Of a stretch of DNA of 64,000 bases, positions 24,187 to 34,038 are shown piece by piece. Below the pieces are notes generated by a model that saw nothing but the letters and a program-made list of their open reading frames with translations, searched no databases and was not told the origin of the DNA. Both the position numbers and the translations under genes were made by a program. Positions within the stretch are counted from its first letter, which is position 1. Each line of letters starts with the position of its first letter. This DNA is from Streptomyces sp. NRRL WC-3626 (GTDB taxonomy: Bacteria > Actinomycetota > Actinomycetes > Streptomycetales > Streptomycetaceae), in assembly GCF_000718785.1 (NCBI RefSeq), contig NZ_JOCA01000008.1, positions 186,001 to 250,000 of the forward strand. Reading direction: 5' to 3'.

Positions 24187-26064
24187 CTAGCCCTTCTGCT
24201 CCACCCGAACCCAGTCCACCTCCGCCCGCACTCCCCCGGCCGCGATCCGGTCCACGCTGGACTGCGGCAGGCCCCAGTACGGGGTGGTGACCTTGTTCCA
24301 GCCGGCCGGGTAGGCGCCGCCGAGGGCCAGGTTGAGGATCACGTACTGGTTGTGGTCGAAGACCCAGGCGCCGCGCGTGGATTCGAGCTTGTTGCGGGTC
24401 GTCTCATGGACGAGGCGGTCGTCGACGGAGAATTTCATGCCGGTCGGGGTCCACTCCACCGCGTAGGTGTGCCACTGGTCGGCGCGGCCGCCGTTCGGGT
24501 AGGTCTGGCGTGCACCGATGTTGCCGTCGGCCGAGTAGCCGGGGCCGTGCAGGGCGGTGCTGGTCCAGTCGCCGTAGCCGATGTTCTCCATGATGTCGGT
24601 CTCGCCGGAGGCCGGCCAGGACACCGTGGGATCGTCGACGTTGCTGCCGAGGAGCCAGAAGGCGGGCCAGAACCCGTCACCGACCGGGAGCTTCATACGG
24701 GCGCTGACCCGGCCGTAGGTGAAGTCGAACCGGGTGTTGGTGTCGATGCGGCCGGAGGTGAAGTCGTAGGTGCCGCCGCCGGCCTTGGTGCAGCCCTTGC
24801 AGTGCTTGGCCTCGAGAACCAGACTGCCGTTCTCCTGGCGGATGTTGTCCGTGGAGTCGACGTACGCCTGGGACTCGCCGTTGACCGAGCCCATCTCCGT
24901 GCCGGTGCGGACCACGCGCCACTTGGCGCGGTCGAGGGAGGCGGTGGTGAAGTCGTCGAAGAACGTGGTGCGGTACGAGCCCGGCTGTTCCGCCGGGAGC
25001 GCCGGGTAGGCCGCCGCCGCGCTGCCGCCGGTGCCCCAGACCTCGAACTCGTAGAGGGAGTAGCCGAACTGGGCGGTCGCGGGAGCCGGGTTGTAGAAGG
25101 AGCGCCGCTCTTTGCCGAGCATGCGGACGTAGCGGCCGGTGGCCGGCTGCGGGAGCCGGACCGAGTCGTGCAGGCCCGCCGCCTCGCCCGGGGACTTCAC
25201 ATTGGCGCGGCGGGACGCCACTTCGGAGGCCGAGGGGCGGTAGACCGTGCGCCAGGTGCGGTTGTCGTCGGAGATCTGGAGTTCGTAGTCGACGGCGTAG
25301 GCGGCCTCCCAGTAGAGGTCGACCGTGTCGACGGTGGAGCGTGCGCCGAGGTCGACGGAGACCCAGCGGTCGGCGTTCCAGTCGCTCGACCAGCGGGACT
25401 GGTCCGCCTTGAGGTCGGCCGGCCGCCCGCCGTCGGTGACGAACGCCGGTGAGTTGCCCGCGTGTTGGTAGTAGTTCGCGTAGGCGGGGTGGTTGAGGGC
25501 GAGGTTGGTGCGGGTCGTCGACGCGGGGGCGGGTTCACCGCCGTAGACCTTGAAGGAGTAGAGGGAGTAGCCCCACGGGGTGGCGCGTTCCACGCCGCGC
25601 ATCCGGACATAGCGGCCGGTGACGTCCTGGGGGTAGGTGTGGGCCGTGACCGAGCCGCCGGTGCCGTCGGTCTCCGTGTAGAAGGGGGTCCAGTCGGTGC
25701 CGTTCCTGGAGACCTCGAGGACGTAGCGCTTGCCGTAGGCGGCCTCCCAGTCGAGGACGACGCGGTCGACGCGGATCGTGGTGCCGAGGTCCAGGCGGAT
25801 CCAGGCGTTGTCGGCGAAGTCGCTGGACCAACGGGTGGCGCCGTTGCCGTCGAAGGCGAGGCCGGGGGCGACGCCCGCGTTCTCGCTGCCGGAGGCGGTG
25901 GCCCCGGCCGGGTTCGCCGCGTACGCGGCGGCCGCGCGGTCGGTGTCCCAGGCGGCGGCCGCGGCGTGCGGCCCGGCGGTGGGGGCGGCGACGGCGGGGC
26001 CCGCGGTCAGTACGGCCGCCGTGGTGAGGGCGGTGAGGAGGAGGCGTGGGGTACGGGATGACAT
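24187..26064 (-). CDS. Secreted GH16 beta-glucanase with two discoidin-like carbohydrate-binding domains
   Basis: 625 residues with a Sec signal peptide (to about residue 27). Two F5/8C discoidin domains (about 45-175 and 190-345), each containing RWSSD and a VDLYWEAAY-like strand, precede a GH16 jelly-roll domain. The GH16 active site ExDxxE is GETDIME with nucleophile Glu488 and acid/base Glu493. This layout fits an endo-beta-1,3-glucanase (laminarinase) acting outside the cell; exact linkage is not shown. RBS AAGGAGAG lies 6 bases before ATG. The neighbouring importer and GH1 gene suggest it feeds oligosaccharides to them. An 84%-identical remnant of its last 83 bases lies at 19290-19372. 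Confidence 0.92.
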   Translation of the reverse strand: MSSRTPRLLLTALTTAAVLTAGPAVAAPTAGPHAAAAAWDTDRAAAAYAANPAGATASGSENAGVAPGLAFDGNGATRWSSDFADNAWIRLDLGTTIRVDRVVLDWEAAYGKRYVLEVSRNGTDWTPFYTETDGTGGSVTAHTYPQDVTGRYVRMRGVERATPWGYSLYSFKVYGGEPAPASTTRTNLALNHPAYANYYQHAGNSPAFVTDGGRPADLKADQSRWSSDWNADRWVSVDLGARSTVDTVDLYWEAAYAVDYELQISDDNRTWRTVYRPSASEVASRRANVKSPGEAAGLHDSVRLPQPATGRYVRMLGKERRSFYNPAPATAQFGYSLYEFEVWGTGGSAAAAYPALPAEQPGSYRTTFFDDFTTASLDRAKWRVVRTGTEMGSVNGESQAYVDSTDNIRQENGSLVLEAKHCKGCTKAGGGTYDFTSGRIDTNTRFDFTYGRVSARMKLPVGDGFWPAFWLLGSNVDDPTVSWPASGETDIMENIGYGDWTSTALHGPGYSADGNIGARQTYPNGGRADQWHTYAVEWTPTGMKFSVDDRLVHETTRNKLESTRGAWVFDHNQYVILNLALGGAYPAGWNKVTTPYWGLPQSSVDRIAAGGVRAEVDWVRVEQKG

Positions 26065-26132
26065 GCGGCTCTCCTTGGGAGGGAGGGTGGGGCGCCGGTT
26101 CCCCGCGGGATCTCACTGAGTGACGCGTTCAT

Positions 26133-26160
26133 GACATGCACGGACGGACATGCACGGACG
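26133..26160. repeat. Perfect 14-bp tandem duplication upstream of the GH16 gene
   Basis: GACATGCACGGACG occurs twice back to back (26133-26146, 26147-26160), 69-96 bases before the GH16 start. The spacing places it in or next to the promoter, so it may be an operator or a recent slippage event. Confidence 0.7.
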
Positions 26161-26169
26161 AAGGCGGCC

Positions 26170-26207
26170 CCGGTGGGCGCGGACGACCGTCCGTCCGCGC
26201 CCACCGG
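26170..26207. terminator. Strong hairpin terminator after the GH1/importer operon
   Basis: A perfect 16-bp GC stem (26170-26185 with 26192-26207) and a 6-base loop, directly after the GH1 stop codon at 26213-26215 on the minus strand. It should isolate the operon from the GH16 gene. Confidence 0.85.
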
Positions 26208-26212
26208 TCACA

Positions 26213-27574
<1,362 letters not shown>

Positions 27575-27621
27575 GTAGGTCCTTTCGTTCTGTTCGGGGA
27601 GGATCTGTTCGGGACGGACGG

Positions 27622-28518
27622 TCACTTGACCGCGCCCGCGGTCAGTCCGGCCACCAGATAGCGCTGGAGCAGCAGGAAGCCGGCCACCACGGGGATGCTC
27701 ACCACCAGCGACGCGGCCATGATCTGGTTCCAGTACACGTCGTTCTGGGTGGAGTAGCCCTGGAGGCCGACGGCGAGGGTGCGGGTGGCGTCGTTGGTCA
27801 TGACGGAGGCGAAGAGGACCTCGCCCCAGGCGGTCATGAAGGCGTAGACGGCGACCGCGACGATGCCGGGAATGGCCGCCGGGACCACGACCTTGATCAG
27901 CGCCTTGAGCGGGCCGCAGCCGTCGACGAGGGCCGCCTCGTCCAAGTCCCTCGGCACCGAGTCGAAGTAGCCGATCAGCATCCAGATGGAGAAGGGGAGG
28001 GAGAAGGTCAGATAGGTGAGGATCAGTCCGCCGCGGGAGCCGAACAGGGCGATTCCGGTGGCGTTTCCGATGTTCACGTAGATGAGGAAGAGGGGCAGCA
28101 GGAAGAGGATGCCCGGGAACATCTGCGTGGACAGGACGGTCACCGAGAAGATCCGCTTGCCCCGGAACTCGTAGCGGCTGACCGCGTACGCGGCGAACAC
28201 CGCGATCACGACCGAGCAGACGGTCGCCACGCCCGCCACGATCAGGGAGTTCACGAAGTACTTCGCCAGCGGGACCGTCGACCAGATGTCGATGTACGGG
28301 CGGATCGTCAGACCGGTGGGCAGCCAGCGGAACGCGCCGGTGACGTCCTCCAGCGGTTTGAGCGAGCTGGAGACCATGACGTACACCGGCAGCAGCACGA
28401 AGCCGGTGAGCAGGGTCAGGAAGACACGGCGCGTCCACAGGAAGGACGCCGGTACGGCCATCGGGGACCGGGGTGCGGCCGTACGGGACCGGGGTGCGGC
28501 CGTCTTGGTGCTAGACAC
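27622..28518 (-). CDS. Sugar ABC importer permease 2 (MalG/CebG type)
   Basis: 298 residues with six predicted transmembrane helices. The EAA loop that contacts the ATPase reads [20 protein letters not shown]. The start GTG 28518 overlaps the stop TAG of permease 1 (GTGTCTAG), so the two are translationally coupled. No ATPase gene is present in the operon; Streptomyces sugar importers of this class normally share the general ATPase MsiK encoded elsewhere. Confidence 0.92.
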   Translation of the reverse strand: MSSTKTAAPRSRTAAPRSPMAVPASFLWTRRVFLTLLTGFVLLPVYVMVSSSLKPLEDVTGAFRWLPTGLTIRPYIDIWSTVPLAKYFVNSLIVAGVATVCSVVIAVFAAYAVSRYEFRGKRIFSVTVLSTQMFPGILFLLPLFLIYVNIGNATGIALFGSRGGLILTYLTFSLPFSIWMLIGYFDSVPRDLDEAALVDGCGPLKALIKVVVPAAIPGIVAVAVYAFMTAWGEVLFASVMTNDATRTLAVGLQGYSTQNDVYWNQIMAASLVVSIPVVAGFLLLQRYLVAGLTAGAVK

Positions 28519-29515
28519 GGGCGGACCTCCGCCGTTCGCGCGACGTCAGGAACAGGTACACGCCCGTCACGACGAGCAGGAAGAGCAGCAGCAGGACCGA
28601 CATGGCGGAGCCGGTGCCGAAGTTCCAGGTGACGAACGACGACTGGTAGATGTGGATGGAGATCAGGTCGGCGGCCTCGGGGGCGGCCTTGCCGAACAGC
28701 ACGTACGGCGTGTTGAAGTCGTTGAAGGTCCACAGGAACAGCACCAGGACCAGTACCTGGTTGACCGGGCGCAGCGACGGCAGGGTGATGCGGCGGATCT
28801 GCTGCCAGACGCCGGCGCCGTCCAGCGAGGCGGCCTCGTACAGCTCCTTGGGGATGTTCTGCAGGCCGGCCATGACGATGAGGAACGCGAACGGCCAGCC
28901 CTTCCACACCGATACGACGAGCAGCGCGATGAAGCTGTTGTCGCCGATCAGCCAGAAGGAGGGCTTGTCGGTGAGGCCGAGCTGGTCGTGCAGGACGTGG
29001 TTCACCAGGCCGTTGTCGTGCTGGAACATGAACGCCCAGGTGATGACGGCCGCGTAGACCGGCAGGGCGTACGGCACCAGGAAGACGGCCCGGAGCAGGC
29101 CCCGGCCGCGGAAGGTGTCCTGCATGCAGATCGCCGCGACCGTGCCGATGAACCAGCACAGGCCGACGGACAGCAGCGTGAACGCGCAGGTGACGAGGAA
29201 GGAGTGGAGCAGCGCCTCACCGACCGGGGCGCTGAAGTCCACCGACATCCGGTAGTTGTCGAGGGCGGTCCAGGGCGCCGTGGTCCAGTCCCGGATGTAG
29301 AACTGGGTGAGCTCCTTGAAGCTCATCACGATGCCGATGACCATCGGCACCAGGTGGACGAGGAGTTCGAGCAGCAGGGCCGGCAGGAGGAGCAGGTAGG
29401 GCAGTCCGATGCGGCGGATCCGCCCGGTGCGGCGGCGGGGTCCGCGCGCCGCACCGGGGGAGTTCTTGCCGACCGTCCGCCCGTCCGGCCCCGCCGGGGC
29501 GGTCGTGGTGGTCAT
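28511..29515 (-). CDS. Sugar ABC importer permease 1 (MalF/CebF type)
   Basis: 334 residues with a basic, Pro-rich N-terminal tail and six transmembrane helices. The EAA loop is EAASLDGAGVWQQIRRITLP. It pairs with permease 2 to form the membrane channel of a beta-glucoside importer and lies 37 bases downstream of the binding-protein gene. Confidence 0.92.
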   Translation of the reverse strand: MTTTTAPAGPDGRTVGKNSPGAARGPRRRTGRIRRIGLPYLLLLPALLLELLVHLVPMVIGIVMSFKELTQFYIRDWTTAPWTALDNYRMSVDFSAPVGEALLHSFLVTCAFTLLSVGLCWFIGTVAAICMQDTFRGRGLLRAVFLVPYALPVYAAVITWAFMFQHDNGLVNHVLHDQLGLTDKPSFWLIGDNSFIALLVVSVWKGWPFAFLIVMAGLQNIPKELYEAASLDGAGVWQQIRRITLPSLRPVNQVLVLVLFLWTFNDFNTPYVLFGKAAPEAADLISIHIYQSSFVTWNFGTGSAMSVLLLLFLLVVTGVYLFLTSRERRRSARV

Positions 29516-29552
29516 GGAGAGGTCCGTGTCCGTGTCGGAGTCGGGTGGGCGG

Positions 29553-30869
29553 TCACTTGGCCGGCATCTGCTGCTGCGCCTTGGCGAGCTTGGCCTTCAC
29601 CGACTCGGTGGTCACCTCGCGGCCGGCGGCGGCGTCGGCGAACAGTTCCTTCACGGCCGTACCGACCGCCGTCTCGAACTGCGACTCGTCCGGCACCTGC
29701 GGCAGCGCGGCGGCGCTGGTGGCGAGCGTCTCCCGCAGTACGCCGGTGGCCTGGGTGTTGAACGCCGCGTCGGACTGGGCGGCCTTGACCGGCGGGATGG
29801 AGCCGTAGGCCTTGTTGAGGATCTTCTGCTCGGCGTCGCTGGTCATGAACTTCACGAACTTCGTGGCGCCGTCGACGTTGTCGGTGTTCTTGAACACGGC
29901 CATGTTGATGCCGGCGACCATGGAGTTGGTGCTCTCGCCGGTGCCGGGGGTGCCGGAAGCGACCGGGGCGGGGGCGACGCCCCACTGGTCGTCCTTCATG
30001 CCCATGGTCTTGAAGGTGGCCGAGGCGGTCTGCCAGAGCACCATCGCCGTCTTGCCCTTGGCGAAGTCGCTGAGGGACTGGTTCTGCGCGTATTCGGCGT
30101 TGCCCGGGGCGATGACCTTGTCCTTGGCCATCAGGTCGACGTACTGCTTGACGGCGGCGACGGCGCCGTCGGAGGTGAAGTCGGGCTTGCCGTCGGCGGT
30201 GAAGAAGTCGGCGCCGTGCTGTTTGCCGAGGACGAAGATCTGGTGGATGTTGTTCGACAGGTTGGAACCCTCGGCACCGAGGCCCCACTTGCCGTCCTTG
30301 GAGATCTTCTTGCCGGTCTCGACCAGCTCGTCCCAGGTGGCCGGCGGCTTGGTGACGCCCGCGTCGGCGAACATCTGCTTGTTGTAGTAGAGCGCGTAGG
30401 CCATCGAGTACAGCGGCACCGCGGCCGGGTCCTGGCCCTCGACGCCGGTCGAGCCGAGCGCGGAGTCGACGAAGCGGTCCTTGCCGCCGATCTTGTCGAA
30501 GTTCTTGGCGTCCCAGGGCAGCAGCGCGCCGGTGGCCTGCAGGGAGGCGCTCCAGGTGTTGCCGATGTTCAGGACGTCGGGGCCCTGGCCGGAGGTGGTG
30601 GCGGTGAGGATCCGGTTGAGCAGGTCGGACCAGGGCACGACCTCCAGCTTCACCTTGATCCCGGTCTCCTTCTCGAACTTGTCGAGCTCCGGCTGGAGGA
30701 CCTTCTTGTCGATCTCGACGCTGGCGCCCTGGTTGGAGGCCCAGTAGGTGAGTTCCTTCGGCGAGTCGTTGGACCCGCCGCCCGTCGACGAGCCCCCGCC
30801 GCAGGCCGAGGCGGCGAGTGCGAGAGACATGGTGACGGCGCCTATGGCTGCGGCTCGGATGCTGCGCAT
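29553..30869 (-). CDS. Sugar-binding lipoprotein of the ABC importer
   Basis: 438 residues, family 1 solute-binding protein. The signal peptide ends in lipobox LAASAC, so it is anchored outside the membrane. Typical family segments are WSDLLNRILTATTSGQGPDV and WQTASATFKTMG. By context it captures beta-glucoside oligosaccharides released by the GH16 enzyme. It is the first gene of the operon, with GGAAAGGGA upstream of the ATG. The divergent gap to the ROK gene carries a probable operator. Confidence 0.92.
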   Translation of the reverse strand: MRSIRAAAIGAVTMSLALAASACGGGSSTGGGSNDSPKELTYWASNQGASVEIDKKVLQPELDKFEKETGIKVKLEVVPWSDLLNRILTATTSGQGPDVLNIGNTWSASLQATGALLPWDAKNFDKIGGKDRFVDSALGSTGVEGQDPAAVPLYSMAYALYYNKQMFADAGVTKPPATWDELVETGKKISKDGKWGLGAEGSNLSNNIHQIFVLGKQHGADFFTADGKPDFTSDGAVAAVKQYVDLMAKDKVIAPGNAEYAQNQSLSDFAKGKTAMVLWQTASATFKTMGMKDDQWGVAPAPVASGTPGTGESTNSMVAGINMAVFKNTDNVDGATKFVKFMTSDAEQKILNKAYGSIPPVKAAQSDAAFNTQATGVLRETLATSAAALPQVPDESQFETAVGTAVKELFADAAAGREVTTESVKAKLAKAQQQMPAK

Positions 30870-30954
30870 GGCTTCTGGGTCCCTTTCCGGGAGGCGAGAA
30901 GTCAGAGGCCGGCTTCCGGAAACGACACCCCGTTCGCGCCCCGAAGCCCCTCAT

Positions 30955-30981
30955 GGCTTAATTTAGGACGTGAGTTAAACC
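30955..30981. promoter_or_regulatory. Probable ROK operator in the divergent importer/ROK gap
   Basis: GGCTTAATT and AGTTAAACC form an inverted repeat with 7 of 9 pairs around a 9-base spacer. TTAA-centred arms of this kind are typical of ROK repressor sites. The site overlaps a possible minus-strand promoter (TTGAGG near 30984, AT-rich TAAATT downstream). It would let the ROK protein control both itself and the importer (inference). Confidence 0.5.
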
Positions 30982-31052
30982 TCAAGAGAAGGACACGTCA
31001 AGGTGTCGCGCACGGTCGGACGCCGGCTGTGGGCCCACGGAGGAGGGGCGCA

Positions 31053-32363
31053 ATGGCCAGAGAGACCGGACGCACCGTCCGTGACCTGCGGCGGGACAAC
31101 CGCACCGCCGTTCTGCAACGGTTGTATTTCGACGGGCCGATGAGCAGGCTCGCGCTGGGTTCCGCCGCCGGGATGAGTTCGGGTTCCGTCAGCAACGTCG
31201 TCGCCGAACTCCTCGCCGAGGGGCTGGTGGAGGAGGCGGGCAGCCTCGGCGCGGACGGCGGCCGGCCGCGCACACTGGTCCGCGTCGTGGCGGACCGGGG
31301 GCGGCTGATCGGGGTCGATGTGGGTGAAACCCGGGTGCGCGTCGAGCTGTTCGATCTCTCGATGCGCGAACTGGCGCGTGCGGAGCGGCTGTTGCCCGGT
31401 CATGGGAAGCGGTCGTACGACGTCGGCGTGGTCGCCGGTCATATCCTCGACGGTGTCGTGGAGGTGCTGGGCGCGGCGGGGGCGGGGGGCGGTGAGCTGC
31501 TGGGCGTGGGCATCGGGGTGCCCGGGATCGTCGAGCAGACCTCGGACGGTCCCCTGGTGCACGGGCAGACCGTCGGCTGGGACGCCGTGCCACTGGAGCG
31601 GCTGCTGCGGGCGCCGGGGCGGCTGCCCTCCGGTCTGCCGGTGTTCATCGACAACGGGGCGAGGACGCTGGGGCAGGCCGAGATGTGGTTCGGCGGGGGG
31701 CGCGGGGCGCGCGACGCGGTGGTGGTGCTGTTCGGTTCGGGGGTCGGGGCGTGTGTCGTCGCCGACGAGCTGGCGGGGGGCCGGGCTGTGGAGTGGGGGC
31801 ATCTGACGGTACGGGTGCGGGGGCGCCGGTGCCGTTGTGGTGCGCGGGGGTGTCTGGAGGCGTACGCGGGCGCGGAGGCGCTCGTCGCGCGGTGGCGGGA
31901 GGCGGGGGGCCGGCCGCCGGACGGGGTGGACGAGGAGGGGGCGCTGACGGCGTTGCTGGCGGAGGGGGCGGCGGGCGATGGGGTGGCGGTGGGGGTGCTG
32001 GAGGAGACGGCGGAGTATCTGGGGGCGGGGCTGGCCGACCTGATCAATCTCTTCCAGCCCGAGCGGATCCTGGTCGGCGGGTGGGCGGGGCTGCAGCTGG
32101 GGGCACGGTTCCTGGAGAGTGTGCGGCGGCATGCGCTGGCGTACGCGCTGCGGCGGCCCGCCGCACGGGTCGACATCGTGCTCGGCCGGCTGGGGCCGGA
32201 CGCGGTGACGGTGGGCGCGGCGATTCTTCCGCTCGCGGACTTCTTCGCCCGCGGGGGCCGGCGGGCGCCCATGCCTCCGGCGCCGGCACCGGCGTGGCGG
32301 GCGGCACTCGGGGAGCGACTGGCGTCGCCGGCTGTGGTGAGCGGGGGCGGCGCGGTGGAGTGA
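31053..32363 (+). CDS. ROK family transcriptional repressor
   Basis: 436 residues. An N-terminal winged helix-turn-helix (about 15-75, SRLALGSAAGMSSGSVSNVV) is followed by a sugar-kinase-like ROK domain with LIGVDVGETRVRVE and a zinc motif CRCGARGCLEAYAG matching CxCGxxGCxE. ROK repressors release DNA on binding a sugar or sugar phosphate. The ATG at 31053 follows the very strong GGAGGAGGGG. Its divergent position next to the importer makes beta-glucosides the likely inducer. Confidence 0.9.
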   Translation: MARETGRTVRDLRRDNRTAVLQRLYFDGPMSRLALGSAAGMSSGSVSNVVAELLAEGLVEEAGSLGADGGRPRTLVRVVADRGRLIGVDVGETRVRVELFDLSMRELARAERLLPGHGKRSYDVGVVAGHILDGVVEVLGAAGAGGGELLGVGIGVPGIVEQTSDGPLVHGQTVGWDAVPLERLLRAPGRLPSGLPVFIDNGARTLGQAEMWFGGGRGARDAVVVLFGSGVGACVVADELAGGRAVEWGHLTVRVRGRRCRCGARGCLEAYAGAEALVARWREAGGRPPDGVDEEGALTALLAEGAAGDGVAVGVLEETAEYLGAGLADLINLFQPERILVGGWAGLQLGARFLESVRRHALAYALRRPAARVDIVLGRLGPDAVTVGAAILPLADFFARGGRRAPMPPAPAPAWRAALGERLASPAVVSGGGAVE

Positions 32364-32735
32364 GGGCGGGCTGTCGAGCACCGCGCGTTCACGGTGCCCC
32401 GGGGCGCGCGGGAGTGAGGGCCCGCTGGGGGGGGTGCCCCACGCCACGGGACCCGGGCCGCGCGAGTGTGAGGGCCCGCTGGGAGGTGCCGCTGCGCCCA
32501 CCCGTGCCGCCCCAGCGGCACGACTGCCCGCAGTTGAGCGGCCGGGCGCCTCTCACACACCGCACCGACAGCACCCCAGGGGCGCGGGGAACTGCGCGAC
32601 CGGCCACCCACCACCCGCAGTCGAGCGACAGGGCCACCTCACGCACACCGCAGGGAACTGCGCGGCCGGCCACCAAGCATCCGCTGCCGGGGTGAGAGGC
32701 GGGGCCGCCCCGGCGCCGGGGCCCGCTGCCGAGCG
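32364..32735. repeat. 372-base convergent gap with degenerate Streptomyces intergenic repeats
   Basis: GTGAGGGCCCGCTGGG occurs at 32414 and 32468. Further on, GGGAACTGCGCG followed by CCGGCCACC occurs at 32583-32608 (with upstream GGGGCG) and again at 32653-32674. From experience, the GGGGCGCGGGGAACTGCGCGA element recurs many times between Streptomyces genes. No gene is recognised here; the elements lie between the ROK and LacI stops and may serve as weak terminators. Confidence 0.55.
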
Positions 32736-33776
32736 TTACGCGGAGTCGCGTACCACCAGTTCCGGGTCGAAGATCACTGATGTGGCGTCCGTGCGGCGGC
32801 CGGCGATGTGATCGTCGAGGAGACTGGCCATCGTCGACGCCATCTCCTCCACCGGCTGCCGCACCGTCGTCAGCCGGGGCCGGCACGTGACCGCGACACT
32901 CGAATCGTCGAAGCCGACGACCGCCACGTCCCGCGGCACCCGGCGCCCCTGGTCGCGCAGGACCTGGATCGCCCCCTGGGCCATCAGGTCGTTCGCCGTG
33001 AACACCCCGTCGACGTCGGGGTGTTGGGCGAGCAGCGACGCCATCGCCGACATCCCGCTGTCGACCGTGAACCCGCCCTCGGCGACCGGCACGTACGGGT
33101 CCCCGTGCCGGGCCAGGGTGTCCCGGAACCCGGCGAGGCGTTCCTGGCTCGCGGCGACCGCGAGCGGACCGGTGACGGTCGCGATCCGGCGGCAGCCGCG
33201 CGCCAGCAGATGCTCGGCGGCGAGCCGGCCGCCCTCACGATGGGCGAGGTCGACGTAGCTGAGCGGCACCGGACGCCCGGGCCGGGCGAACAGCACCGCT
33301 GGCAGCCGGGCGTCGGCGAGCAGCGCGGGCAGCGGGTCGTCGTGGTGGGTGGAGACCACGAGGGCGCCGTCCGCGCCGCCCTGGCGGAGGTAGGACACGA
33401 CCTCCTGACGGCTCTCGGGCGTCTCGGCGAACATCAGCACCGGGTGCATTCCGCGCGGCCGCAGCCGTCCGACCACACCGCCGACGACGCGGCCGAAGAA
33501 GGGGTCGGCGAACACCCGCGTGGCGAAGGCGTTCTGCTCCGTGTCGGAGGAGTCCCCCGCGCCGGAGACGACCAGCGCCACGGTCGTGGTGCGCCGGGTC
33601 ACCAGCTGCCGGGCCGCCTGGTTGGGGGTGTAGCCGGTGCGTTCGATGGCCCGGCGGACCAGGTCCTGGATGCCGGGGTCCACGTTGCGGACGCCGTTGA
33701 CCACCCGGGACACGGTGGCCCGGGAGACGCCGGCCTCCCGGGCCACGTCCTCCAGGGTCGGGGCCTGTCTGCTCAT
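32736..33776 (-). CDS. LacI family transcriptional regulator
   Basis: 346 residues. An N-terminal LacI helix-turn-helix and hinge (TLEDVAREAGVSRATVSRVV ... YTPNQAARQL) precede a periplasmic-binding-like effector domain. It lies downstream of the GH3 gene on the same strand, separated by 262 bases, and has its own operator-like palindrome AGAGCGCTCT 36-45 bases before the ATG. The same core occurs at two promoters near 39.5 kb, so it probably represses the GH3/GH2/DUF1996/beta-helix set and itself. The effector is likely a beta-glucan-derived sugar (inference). Confidence 0.92.
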   Translation of the reverse strand: MSRQAPTLEDVAREAGVSRATVSRVVNGVRNVDPGIQDLVRRAIERTGYTPNQAARQLVTRRTTTVALVVSGAGDSSDTEQNAFATRVFADPFFGRVVGGVVGRLRPRGMHPVLMFAETPESRQEVVSYLRQGGADGALVVSTHHDDPLPALLADARLPAVLFARPGRPVPLSYVDLAHREGGRLAAEHLLARGCRRIATVTGPLAVAASQERLAGFRDTLARHGDPYVPVAEGGFTVDSGMSAMASLLAQHPDVDGVFTANDLMAQGAIQVLRDQGRRVPRDVAVVGFDDSSVAVTCRPRLTTVRQPVEEMASTMASLLDDHIAGRRTDATSVIFDPELVVRDSA

Positions 33777-33811
33777 GACGGCACTTTAACCGCCGGGCCC
33801 GCACGCCCGGT

Positions 33812-33821
33812 AGAGCGCTCT
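33812..33821. promoter_or_regulatory. LacI-type operator upstream of the LacI gene
   Basis: A perfect 10-bp palindrome AGAGCGCTCT within GGGAGAGCGCTCTACC (minus strand), the same core as the two sites at 39474 and 39663 and close to the CebR box TGGGAGCGCTCCCA. The position suggests autoregulation. Confidence 0.65.
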
Positions 33822-33927
33822 CCCGCACCCCGCCCTTGCCGGAGGGCGCCGCCCCGGCCCACGGACGTGGGCCTCCCCCGCAGGCTCCGGCCCGGCGGGA
33901 CGCGCTCCGGAGCCCTCCTGGCCGCCG

Positions 33928-34029
33928 GGCCCGCCCCGGTATACGCACCACCGACCCCGCCCGCCCCGCAGGGCCGCGCTCCCCGGCCCGCCCCGGTGCA
34001 CCTGCCTACGCCGGGCCCCGCCCGCCCCG
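33928..34029. repeat. GC-rich imperfect direct repeat between LacI and GH3 genes
   Basis: GGCCCGCCCCGGT occurs at 33928 and 33985, and CCCCGCCCGCCCCG at 33955 and 34016, giving roughly two 57-61-base units. Nothing else is recognisable in this 262-base gap apart from the LacI operator. Confidence 0.45.
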
Positions 34030-34038
34030 TCCACCGCG

